Positions 7,250 through 16,064 of a stretch of DNA of 16,064 bases are shown piece by piece (the stretch's first letter is position 1; each line of letters begins with the position of its first letter). The position numbers and the translations under genes are program-made. The stretch comes from Phoronis ovalis (taxonomy: Eukaryota > Phoronida > Phoronidae). The DNA lies in the NCBI GenBank assembly GCA_028565635.1, contig JAOXYB010025058.1:1-16064 (forward strand). Reading direction: 5' to 3'. The notes under the pieces were generated by a model. That model was not told the origin of the DNA. It searched no databases and saw only the letters and a list, made by a program, of their open reading frames with translations.

Positions 7250-9056
7250 AAAGACTGAAACAAATTAGTAGAATAATTAAGATATGTTAATCTCGCTTCC
7301 AGCCAATATATAAGTCTTATCAAGCCACTTTGTACAAATTAAAGACATTTAATTATGCATTAATATAGACTGCACTGTGTAAAACAATTATGTTATGATT
7401 TCTTTTAGTGTTCATTAATAGATTATTGGTATTGATGTATTTATATTAAAATCTCATATATCGTATTATATTTGATGCGTTTTCGTCCAGCAAGATGTAG
7501 GAAGATACAGACAATACATATCAAATTTCAACATTGCATTTTTAAATGAAAAAATATATTGCACATTACTTTAAATTAGTTAACACGGGCCTTAATCGAT
7601 GTGGATGCATGGTTTTGCAACACGGACTGGCATGCATAAATTAAAAGAGAGTATTCGTGCGTTTGTCCAGTATTAAAAGCCCAGCAAAATATATGCATGA
7701 AAATACAGACATCATGATTACAATAATGCACAATATAATGAAAATTATTACAAACAGCATTCCAATACTGTTTATTGTACATTCACACCTTACAATGTTA
7801 TTCACGATGATCAGAGCGGTACAATAAACAAGTATCCAAGACACCTTTTGGCCACGGGGGAGGTGAAGTTATCAAGGGAGCATTGAATACCTCATTTCAA
7901 CAGCGCGGAGCTTTATCATAAACAGATATTTTTATGATAAAACCAAACTAAGACCAACTAAATTTTATTTTCATTCATTGAAAATGTTCTGTATTTCACT
8001 ATTTACATAACATAACAAAATAACAGAAAAAGAATTTATTGTGTTAAATTTGGAATAATTAAAAAAAAATTATAATAGGGGCAGCTGTGAAATGCAGAAA
8101 TTATAAAGGAATTAAGTATAAAATAAGGCATACCTAAATAAAGCTATCATCTGATCATCATGTGACCTCAAAAGGCTGTCGTATATTGTATCATACTCAG
8201 GAAGAATGAGACGGTACTAGTAACTTGTTAAAGAGGAGGTGTCGGTCCTATCCGAATCGTCCGTCGATATCGTGACGTGTCAGTTTTACATATACCGGTT
8301 GGCCTCGCACAAGTACATTGGATATTTCTGAGTTTATAAACAGTTCTGCTTAAACCCCAGAATAAAATGCATAAATGCTTGAGCTGCTGTGAACCAGTTA
8401 ATTCCACATTTTTAAATTTTTATCAAGTCGAAAACTGTTGCGTGCCCCAGTAAATGATATGTAACAATGGAATGTATATATCAGTATTTTGATCGTCCGT
8501 TTAATTTCTTGACGTTCCGCGTTCTGGTATCTTGCGTGGTGCGAATGAGGTCTCCAATAGGTTTCATAATACATAGCGTATGAAGGATTTTCTGTGAACT
8601 ATAAAACAATTAAACAAAATGATAGAAGTACCAGAATAATCAATCTAGACCATTGTTGGTTCTTTGGTTATATACAAACAACGCCAAACTTCATTGTCAT
8701 CTCGTACTGTAGCTGAATTGTGTCAAAGTAATAAAGTGAATGATGGGATACTCGGCACAATCGCGACAAGCCAAACCAGCAGTAACAATACTACTGCTTT
8801 CAAGGTTAAATTAATGAGCTTCTCTTTTAATGTATTGACAATAGATGTATGTATGTATGTATAAATAGTAAAACAATAAAGTGTTATTGACGATGACAGA
8901 TGGCATGTATAAATGATAAACAAGCCAGAATCTTACAAGCAGATGATCCAAAGATCCATTCTTCGGCATACGTCCACCACAGCTAGCGGCATACATCCCA
9001 GAACGAAAAGTATAAGTCACCGATAGTTAATCTATGATGGTTCAGTACAATTTATC

Positions 9057-9062
9057 TTTAAT
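9057..9062 (-). terminator. candidate poly(A) signal ATTAAA
   Basis: TTTAAT on the plus strand gives ATTAAA on the minus strand, about 60 bases after the TAG that closes the frame at 9121-9447. It is relevant only if that frame is a real terminal exon. Confidence 0.25.
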
Positions 9063-9120
9063 TATGGTAAATAAAACTGCATGCACAATTTTTGAAAATG
9101 TCCACACTTCTTGTAACTAC

Positions 9121-9447
9121 CTATAAACACAAGTTATTACTGATGGCAACGATCGATAGAGCCAGAGCCATTTCTTGCTCTGTGCTTTCAAGCACAGGAT
9201 TTGTGTTGTTCTGACTATATGTCACTATTACTGGATCATTGTTGATTATATTCGAATTATTTAAAGTGTTGCTGGTAGATCCATAAGCACCCAATGAGTA
9301 TAATTTTTTTATGGCTTTACATAACAGACCAACATATTTTTTTACATGTTTCATGCTTAGATAAACTACTTGGCAATGTAGCTTGGAAGGCCATCTCTGT
9401 TGCCCACTCGCCATCAAGTTGATTTTTTTTTTTAATTCACCAGCCAA
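9121..9447 (-). CDS. possible terminal exon, unrecognised protein
   Basis: The open frame begins exactly after a splice-acceptor-like CGCATTTTTAG (AG at 9449-9448) and runs 108 codons to TAG. There is an in-frame stop immediately upstream, so it can only be a spliced exon. The product contains RWPSKLHCQVVYLSMKHVKK, then KAIKKLYSLGAYGSTSN, and ends in a hydrophobic stretch near LALSIVAISNNLCL. I recognise no family. An ATTAAA follows about 60 bases downstream. A frame of this length is expected about once by chance in a window this size, so support rests on the acceptor and poly(A) context. It needs an upstream exon ending in phase 0, which neither neighbouring candidate provides. Confidence 0.3.
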   Translation of the reverse strand: MAGELKKKINLMASGQQRWPSKLHCQVVYLSMKHVKKYVGLLCKAIKKLYSLGAYGSTSNTLNNSNIINNDPVIVTYSQNNTNPVLESTEQEMALALSIVAISNNLCL

Positions 9448-9555
9448 CTAAAAATGCGAGGGAATTCTATCTGCCAGCTGTTTAATGGGGTTTCGTGCTT
9501 AAATTATAGTCATTTAATTGTATTGATTTGTAGAATCAGATCTGTTCCCCATTAC

Positions 9556-9700
9556 CAACTGGATGAATTAACTGTTTAAGATTTGCCAGCCAGCCAGACT
9601 CGTCTGGGGAACAGATATTATGGGAAACAGACTTGGTGGGTGCTTCCGTAGATCGTATCAAGCTTTTACAACAATTAACAAAGTGCGGAACCAACTTCTG
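9556..9700 (-). CDS. possible internal exon, unrecognised
   Basis: After an acceptor-like GTTTAG (AG at 9702-9701) a frame stays open for 54 codons to a TGA at 9538-9536. A weak donor GTAATG begins at 9555. Encoded peptides include KLVPHFVNCCKSLIRS and CSPDESGWLANLKQLIHP, whose composition looks protein-like. The donor leaves phase 1 and does not join the phase-0 acceptor of 9447. It is either a pseudogene relic, a misjudged splice site, or chance. Confidence 0.2.
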
Positions 9701-9788
9701 CTAAACTTAACAAACTACTAATTGACTGTAAGTGTATACAATGAAACTGTAGATGTACTTTTAATAACATACACTATTCAATACTTAC

Positions 9789-9861
9789 CACAAGTCATCA
9801 ATGTGTTGGCATTTGTTTTTCTATTCTGTACAAGTACCATCAACGTGTCACGAACACTCAT
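9789..9861 (-). CDS. possible first exon, unrecognised
   Basis: An ATG at 9861-9859 with an upstream in-frame stop opens 24 codons (MSVRDTLMVLVQNRKTNANT, then LMTC) and ends at a consensus donor GTAAGT (9788-9783) in phase 1. It is followed, about 90 bases on, by the exon-like segment 9700-9556, but the phases do not match. Confidence 0.2.
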
Positions 9862-12021
9862 AATAATTGGTGAAGCGCAGTGTTATTAGATATTGGTGTA
9901 ACGTGCAAGAACTCAGTATTTTACCTTTTGTATTATTTATTAAGTAATTATTTGATAAACTTAACAAAGCAAAGGATGCAATATATATGGCGATTTGTTT
10001 GGATTAACCGACCACATTAGTCGATCATACCAAACTTCATGAACTCGGCGAGTACTGAAGCAGTTGTTGAAGTATTTTTCAGAAAATCATTTTAGTATCG
10101 TATATTGTCAAAAGCCTAGCAAATATTATTAGTCACGTGAATATGTGATTATGGGATTATTACTGTTATTTTGCAGCTTTTATTTAAATTATGTAATAAT
10201 GTTCGAAGTTATGCAATGCAATATATATTCCCAGTAATGTGTATTTTAATTATGAAGGGTATACAAATTATTATTATATTGTTTTGAAATCTTGCTAGTT
10301 TTCATAACTTCTTGATAACCCAGGAAGTATTGGACCGACTTCGACGAACGAAACTTGGATTAAAATGAAATAGTTGGCGGTCGTCTTGAATCCAATAGGA
10401 CTGCTTGCCAAAAACTTTGTGTTGGAAACCATATATTGTGTCACCGTGCGACACTAAATCTAGTAGTTATGGATACAGTTACGATTTCGCAGAAAGAATC
10501 AATTTCTAAACGTAATTTTTTATCTTGAATAGGAATGTGCGATTTCCGAAATGTCCACAAGGTGGTCTTTACTCAGCCTAAAAACATTTGAACTGCAAAG
10601 TTGACTTCTCATTCAGATACATATGCGTACTTTGCTTTGTAACTGGATGAATATATCATGAAAGGGGGGAGGGGGCTAATTACTATATATGTCGCATCAG
10701 AACTAGCTAAGAATATTGATTGTAACCTTGGACTCCTTGCGACACAACACTTGTAAACGGTTATACATGAATAGGCCGTAGTCTTCATTTGCATAAATCA
10801 AATTTCCTTTTGCACAATCCACTTAGTATACATGTTTTAACTTTGCTTGAAAAAATATGTTATTCATAATATTGATATTTCAAATAATGCAAACAAATTT
10901 TTAATACGAAAAAGTCCTGTTATGCTGGTTCATTATATGATTGAGAAAAGGCTTTCTGCTACTAATGTCAAGAAGACAGCAAGAACGGAATTAATTTAAT
11001 TTTGATGCGCGTCTCCAGGCATGCTCAAACCAAGCATGTAATGTATCTGCTATATGCAACTCTACACTTATCTTTTTAAATGAATAATTTTACCAAATCA
11101 GAAAAAGTACCAAATGCTGGATTTCCCATTGACTGCAAAAGTAGAAAAACGGATAGGATATTCAGTTATAGTTTCTGGATTGGATACGCAATTTTAAGAA
11201 TTGCACACAGTCCTATATCTTTTTCGAAAGAAACTTGGATTATTATAGATTATTATAATTGTAATATCTTGGGGGGGGATTTGATACTAAATATTTTGAT
11301 ACAGGGTAGAGGTAATGATCATTTAATAAGTATTAAAGTTCAGTCTAGTAACACTCAAAATCAAATGGTTTACGTGCATTAGCTTAACAACTGCTAAATA
11401 TGATGCCAAGTGCGCTAATGCATGGCCTACATGTACTTGATCTTGGTACGATTTTCATCATGTCAAATTTACTCTGGCTGACCTATGAAGGAGTGCCGTG
11501 CGATTGGTGGACCATTGTATTCTTATCCGATCATAAAGTAAATGCTATTTTCAGATTTATGACATGTATTTTTAACACAGAGGTTTATTTGATGACGCAC
11601 AAGGTATTTTATATTTATTAAATGACCACAGATACATATACAATTGTCATAAACAAATTATTTATTGATGTGTTGTTTACCAATTTTATATGTTCGGAAA
11701 CATCTCAACATGGTACCATGATGTAAATGATAAGTGTCATTTCATCAAGTGCGTTCAAATATACACAAACACGCTAAAAATCTACCACATCATTCATTTT
11801 ATTAGACTCTAAGGGGTCATTCTGAATATAGAAGTTTCGTGTGAAGAAATGAATTTGAAAAATCAAAACGCCAAATAGAGATATATTGTAAATGTACATT
11901 AAAATGTATATAATTATCTGATTTTTTTGAAATATGGGATTTAAAAAAAAATAAAAATGTACTTGAGCCTGATTACAATGGCGACATGTGACATGTGTCG
12001 TGCACTGTTTGTCGTTTCTGG

Positions 12022-12029
12022 TATAAATA
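12022..12029 (+). promoter_or_regulatory. TATA-box-like site
   Basis: TATAAATA at 12022-12029 is followed about 25-30 bases later by TTCACTAC, which resembles an initiator. The first ATGs downstream (near 12092) open only a very short frame. Either a promoter of a noncoding or spliced transcript, or chance. Confidence 0.25.
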
Positions 12030-12590
12030 CAGCTGCTCGTAATAGCACAGTTCACTACCTGTTGATTTTTAGGAGACAGGTTTAATAAATTATGATGGAA
12101 AGAATGGAGTATTCATAGAGAACAGTCTATTACGTACCCGCTATCAAAGTTAGTATAATGTCACCCGTAGCCACTTTCGATATAAGGATGAAAACAGAAC
12201 CAAAAAAAGCCAAACGTTAGATGATGACTACTGCAAAATGCATCCAGTGAAATATATTAACTATAGGAGAAGGGATATTCAGCTCCGAATTCACGGGTAC
12301 TGAGGATTTCGGCCAACCCAGCTCGCAACGTAATAAAATCAAGGACCTGTGATTTATTTTGTGTGAATTCTTTAAATAGAAATAGCTTGGTCTCTACATT
12401 AGTGCAAACAGTATCAATGGTTGATGTGATTTTAAAGCTATATTTTGGTAAAGTCACAAGCAAAAAGATGTTACTATAATGTCAATGCACTGTAAACATC
12501 CTCATTTCGTACCAGTCCTCCCGTTTACTCGATAGAAACAAGAACATTTCGTTGATAAATAGTTTAATGTGAAGCTAAAGTTTATAATGG

Positions 12591-12613
12591 AACAACGCAC
12601 TATGTGCGTTGTT
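12591..12613. repeat. perfect hairpin, 10-bp arms and 3-base loop
   Basis: AACAACGCAC (12591-12600) and GTGCGTTGTT (12604-12613) are exact complements around TAT and are followed by Ts. Although it looks like a bacterial terminator, the context is eukaryotic. It is recorded only as a strong local inverted repeat. Confidence 0.8.
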
Positions 12614-12760
12614 TTTATCAATGCCAATTCCAATTGTAATCAAAATTAAAGCATAAGGTCAGTAATTTAAACTCCAATCTACACATTTTATATTTAATAA
12701 TATGACTGGACAATGTATATCTACGCCACATTATCTCATAGTATGAAATAAAATAAATAG

Positions 12761-12882
12761 CGAAACCCTGCTTCGCACTGCCATGGTTATTAGCCGTGAT
12801 TCCTATGTCCAGAACTTGTGTATAGTACGTATACAATAAGCAAAATTTAAAGAAGCACGAAGTCCTGCTTCGCGTTGTCATA
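12761..12882 (+). repeat. pair of hairpin-bearing direct repeats 98 bp apart
   Basis: CGAAACCCTGCTTCGCACTG (12761-12780, similarity running to 12784) and CGAAGTCCTGCTTCGCGTTG (12859-12878, running to 12882) match at 19 of 24 positions. All five differences are transitions. Each can fold by itself (CGAAG with CTTCG in the second copy, GCGAA with TTCGC in the first). Weaker similarity continues for about 20 bases. Confidence 0.5.
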
Positions 12883-12924
12883 GATGTTTATGACGTTGAA
12901 TGTTTGAATAATTGATCGGTTATA

Positions 12925-12930
12925 TTTAAT
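12925..12930 (-). terminator. candidate poly(A) signal ATTAAA for the cysteine-rich gene
   Basis: TTTAAT on the plus strand reads ATTAAA on the minus strand, 66 bases past the TAG of the cysteine-rich gene. It is the first reasonable hexamer after the stop. The variant is weaker than AATAAA. Confidence 0.35.
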
Positions 12931-12995
12931 CACAGACTGTCTTGACATCTTTCATAACAATAGGAGTTGTCTCACCGTGTACAGTCATCATTTCA

Positions 12996-15096
12996 CTAAC
13001 CGGACTTCGAAGGAGGAAGTGGACCGGAACATCCTGGAATTTTATCGCCATCCAGGAAAAAATCCCAGTTACAACCACCACAGAAGTTGGCACTAAAAAC
13101 AAAATTACAGAATGATTTTTGTTATCACCATTTCCCTTGAAACCAGATATGCCTAAAATGCAATACCGTACAGTTTGCTCTTAAACGTCGTTATGGTAGT
13201 CCATACAGGGCATACACAGAAAAAATAGCGCACAGGAATATGGAGTCTTTTCTTCTCAGCCTCAAGTAATTTCCTATCACTGTCAACCGGGCACAAAAAA
13301 CATTCACGTAAGAGCTTAATGGATTATTATTGTGTCTAAGATTTAGGCAAAAAGACAGAACTATAATTATCTGATTTAGTAGTACACAAATAAATGCTTT
13401 AAAAAATTACAATCTATAACGCATACACTGAATAATCTGTACTTGAATCGGTTCAAAACCTAAGTTGCAGTGTTACGACTTTATAGAGAATGGTGCTTTG
13501 TTGAGTATGCAGTAAAAATAAATGCCTACTTACACACATTTCGATCCAGGTATGCAACATGTAGCCTCTGGAGCATCGCAGGGGTTGATAAGGCACTTAA
13601 CACATCCGTCAGGATGAAAACAAGGTTTTGGGCATTTTTCCACTTGCGAAGTACATCCTGGAACTCTCTTGCCATTATGGGTAAAAAAGTAATTACAGCC
13701 ATCACAGTAGTCAGAGCTAAAAATATTCACAGAAATATTCTTTTTTGACCTACTGTCTATGGAACAGAATTTGTTCATCTAGGATTAGAAGAACAAAAAC
13801 TATTTTATTTTCTGTTTACAACTAGCTAGCAAGTAAATATCCAAGAGTTTGTGTTACTTGACACAAGTCCATTCATTTACAGGGCATAAGATTGTAAACG
13901 TTACCATTAGAAAACTGTGTTAATTATTACATGCACAGCTATTCATTGGATACTAAACTCAAACTGCACCACGGTCCCACCACGGTCCATTCCCAAGTAG
14001 GATATAACACAGTGATGGATATAAAACGTAATGTTACATTTCAAGGACTGAGCTAGTTTGACGATCGAAACGGGATAGGAACCCAAGTCATGGTGGACAT
14101 TTTACAACAACGGAAAACTAGTACTTACCAACAAGTAGCTCCAGGAACACTCTCACATTTGGCAAACCTGCACGGGTCTACAAAGCAATTAACGATCCTT
14201 TTGGGAGGTAAACAAGGTGTTTGAGGACAACTCGGTGGGCTATTGTCTTGTTGAGAGGAACATCCTGGAACTCTCTTACCATTGAGTGTAAAAAAGTAGT
14301 TACATCCACCACAGTAGTCAGAGCTAAAATTATTAACATAAGTATATAATTTTCAACTTACTGTGTACAGAAATCGTTGATAGAACTGAAACGCAAATTC
14401 GCTATTAGTCTTTTGATTTGATATCGATTAATAAAATGTTCTCACACTTCCGACAACTCACTTATCTATAATTGCAGAGTTCGGAACAAAAATTATAGTG
14501 GACATTTTAAAACAAAGGTAATTCTATTAAATAGTACTCACCAACAAGTAGCTTCAGGGACACTTTCACATTTGGCAAACATGCATGGGTCTACAAAGCA
14601 AGTAACGATCCCTTTGGGAGGTAAACACGGTACCCTAGGACATCTCGGTGGTCTTGTTGGTCCCGGCGGCAGCCATCCTCGGCCTTCAACTTTAAAAAAA
14701 AACACGTACATTATAACATTGTGTATATTTTAATTTTAGTAAATTACTAGAAACAAACTTTTTGTAGCAAAGCACGATATGCTTTTTTCTCTAGATAATT
14801 ATTATATAATAGCGAGATTTACATTTACTGCGCATGCAGAACTTGTCTGTTGTAATATTACTTTTATAGTTATTACGATATACTGTAGACCAAATGTACT
14901 TTTGGTAATCTGTTTAAATTAATTTCAAAATTAAAAGAAAAAACAGAAAAATTGTTTAACGTCTACGTGTATATCACTTTGAGTATCAGGCGCTTTTATA
15001 TTTTTACTACTGCAATTTCTCGATACAATCACTAATATTTTACTCACCGCATATGTATACAGCAAACAAAGTAAGAACACACATGGAACGAGACAT
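12996..15096 (-). CDS. secreted cysteine-rich protein with three tandem modules, complete five-exon gene
   Basis: Coding exons on the minus strand are 15096-15048, 14689-14542, 14323-14129, 13716-13534 and 13092-12996 (49, 148, 195, 183 and 97 nt). All four introns (358, 218, 412 and 441 bp) are GT-AG, with donors GTGAGT, GTGAGT, GTAAGT and GTAAGT, and phases 1, 2, 2, 2 all join. The total is 672 nt, 223 residues plus TAG. Residues 1-16 look like a signal peptide (MSRSMCVLTLFAVYIC), so export is inferred. Three cysteine-rich modules follow at about 33-87, 98-152 and 159-213, with 10, 10 and 11 cysteines. Modules 1 and 2 read CPxxPCLPPK, CFVDPC, FAKCESVP, ATCC, SDYC(G/D)GCNYFF, NGKRVPGC. Module 3 diverges. 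The first two ATCC pairs sit at exon junctions, so each exon carries the end of one module and the start of the next. The family is unnamed to me. An extracellular matrix, shell, mucus or defence role would be guesswork. Confidence 0.87.
14684..14690 (-). other. two in-frame candidate acceptors for exon 2 of the cysteine-rich gene
   Basis: Read on the minus strand, TTTTTTTAAAG is followed by TTGAAG. The AG at 14691-14690 and the AG at 14685-14684 are six bases apart, so either keeps the frame. The first gives Val-Glu-Gly after Cys16, the second only Gly. The choice changes two residues just after the signal peptide and could alter cleavage. Confidence 0.55.
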
Positions 15097-15198
15097 TATG
15101 TTTGTCAGCTCTTCTAAAGGATTACCAACTTTAGCTTAAACTAGATCTCTTTGTTTTGCTTCTGCTAAGTTTAGTGGTTGTTAAACCGACTAATACAC

Positions 15199-15216
15199 TT
15201 TTAAATATATCCGCCC
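15199..15216 (-). promoter_or_regulatory. TATA-like box and GC box upstream of the cysteine-rich gene
   Basis: On the minus strand, GGGCGG (15216-15211) runs directly into ATATATTTAAAA (15210-15199), about 103-115 bases before the ATG at 15096. This would place the start of transcription near 15170 with a 5' UTR of about 75 bases. Two further GGGCGG words lie at 15371-15376 and 15385-15390 on the plus strand. Such an arrangement fits a tissue-regulated secretory gene, but it is a motif match only. Confidence 0.4.
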
Positions 15217-15219
15217 TAA

Positions 15220-15982
15220 ATAGAGCAGTCACAGAAACTTTATGTTAAAAGTCGACCTATCCCAAATTTTAAAGTCAACGAATCTTACTAATGTTAATAA
15301 AATTTAATTTGTATTTAACCTGCACGGACTTGTTGGAATTACAGGTGCTATTATTTTGGGACAGAATCATGGGCGGAACTCCCGGGGCGGAGCTATAGGA
15401 AACTATTTTAGGTTCGACCAATCATTTTTGTTTTGATATTTGTTAATACTGCACCTTCACATTGATTAATCTTCAACAACCTGTTTACAAAAACTGGTGA
15501 TATTAGTATGAAAAGTTGAGATGTAAATAACCAATATAAAAGTACATTATTTAATGTCCCGTTGCATTTAAAAGACTATTTTTAAATACTGCTGACTCAT
15601 CGATCAGTTTGAAAGGAAAAATATAATATTAAATAAAAGTAAGTAACACAAAGTACAAATGTAGCGTGACAATAGCTGACGCAAGAACATGTTTACTTCC
15701 AACGAAAATGTTTCGCAATAAAGCTAAATTAGGTTAGGGAACCACAGAAGTATTATAACCTGGAATTGATATATGGTTGATAAAGAATTTACATTTGAGG
15801 ACATTATTCATTATTTTGTATAATTACTTTTTACAATTTTTTCAGAAGTATTGTTGTTATTATCAGTAGTTTATCTTGACTTTATGTTTAACTTGTATTA
15901 TCGCATTTTATTATTTTAATTTTAATTTAAAAATATATTAAATATAAAAAGGGAACCAGATGAACACAAACCGTCAACTTAC
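15220..15982. other. upstream or intergenic stretch without a supportable gene
   Basis: This AT-rich sequence lies between the cysteine-rich gene's promoter region and the partial exon at the right edge. It holds two GGGCGG words (15371-15390) in a short GC-rich patch and no frame I would call coding. If the right-edge exon is real, this is partly its intron. Confidence 0.55.
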
Positions 15983-16064
15983 GCTAGATGGCATAAGGAT
16001 ACAATTAATTTTCCCATCCACCTCAATAGTAACATTTTGCCTTCTAGTAAATAGACTAACTCTT
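15983..16064 (-). CDS. possible partial exon at the window edge, unrecognised
   Basis: Read leftwards from the window edge, one minus-strand frame is open for 27 codons (RVSLFTRRQNVTIEVDGKIN, then CILMPSS) and ends in phase 0 at a consensus donor GTAAGT (15982-15977). The peptide alternates polar and hydrophobic residues like beta-strand protein. No family is evident. The next exon to the left was not found, so it may lie beyond or interleave with the cysteine-rich gene. It is too short to exclude chance. Confidence 0.3.

Larger units (their letters stand above)
5931..9120. other. intergenic stretch without a supportable gene
   Basis: Apart from the receptor-like half-sites (6270-6303), the G-rich island (6532-6581), the broken frame near 6917-7249 and a short hairpin (6421-6448), I see only AT-rich DNA. 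Frames of 60-80 codons occur on both strands, as expected by chance at this composition. None shows a familiar motif, and the splice-site context is weak. Confidence 0.6.
9862..12924. other. intergenic stretch without a supportable gene
   Basis: This AT-rich DNA carries many chance frames of 60-100 codons. The longest are 11080-11382 and 11400-11621 on the plus strand, with no recognisable motif. The only structured items I noted are a TATAAATA core-promoter-like site (12022), a perfect hairpin (12591-12613) and a 98-bp-spaced hairpin repeat pair (12761 and 12859). Confidence 0.6.

Noticed and set aside
11080-11621. Two consecutive plus-strand frames of 100 and 73 codons
   Set aside because: About one 100-codon frame is expected by chance in a window of this size and composition. 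There are no motifs, no splice logic and a homopolymer G run inside.
12591-12613. Hairpin followed by Ts as a rho-independent terminator
   Set aside because: The window is eukaryotic with introns. The hairpin is kept only as a structural repeat.
13470-13748. Plus-strand 92-codon frame
   Set aside because: It is antisense to exon 4 of the cysteine-rich gene, whose minus-strand reading has duplicated cysteine motifs and splice sites.
15411-15420. GGTTCGACCA as a tRNA or SINE B box
   Set aside because: No matching A box or cloverleaf could be drawn upstream, and the 3' part of the B box does not fit.

Overview
This is AT-rich eukaryotic nuclear DNA from an animal. Genes are split by GT-AG introns, intergenic DNA is long, and old repeats are common. 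The best-supported gene encodes fucose-1-phosphate guanylyltransferase (FPGT), a metazoan salvage enzyme. A lophotrochozoan, perhaps a bivalve mollusc, would fit the base composition and the cysteine-rich secretory gene, but the phylum is an inference and the sequence does not prove it.

Layout. Positions 1-2351 hold no exon I can support. They contain a perfect 72-bp palindrome at the left edge, a scatter of GAGCGCGAT-like motifs, a diverged repeat pair and a mobile-element copy that carries a second, nested 248-bp insertion with a 30-bp minisatellite. Positions 2352-4892 (+) carry the last two coding exons of FPGT. The intron between them contains a second copy of the same mobile element, without the nested insertion, so it serves as an 'empty site' control. 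The FPGT 3' UTR probably ends near the AATAAA at 5902. Positions 5908-9120 are mostly featureless, with a cluster of nuclear-receptor-like half-sites, a G-rich island and a broken small reading frame. Positions 9121-9861 (-) show three exon-like segments whose phases do not join, so this is either a pseudogene or chance. Positions 9862-12924 have no convincing gene.

Positions 12996-15096 (-) contain a complete five-exon gene, reconstructed here from splice sites. It encodes a 223-residue secreted protein: a signal peptide followed by three tandem cysteine-rich modules with 31 cysteines. All splice sites are GT-AG, all phases join, and the frame runs from ATG to TAG. Exons and parts of their introns are clearly tandem duplicates of each other. 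A TATA-like box and GC boxes lie upstream. At the right edge (15983-16064, -) a possible partial exon of another gene ends at a strong splice donor.

The two solid genes have no evident functional link. FPGT makes GDP-fucose from salvaged fucose in the cytosol. The cysteine-rich protein is predicted to be exported and I could not assign it to a named family. I saw no prokaryotic operon, CRISPR array or rRNA, and no tRNA I would defend.
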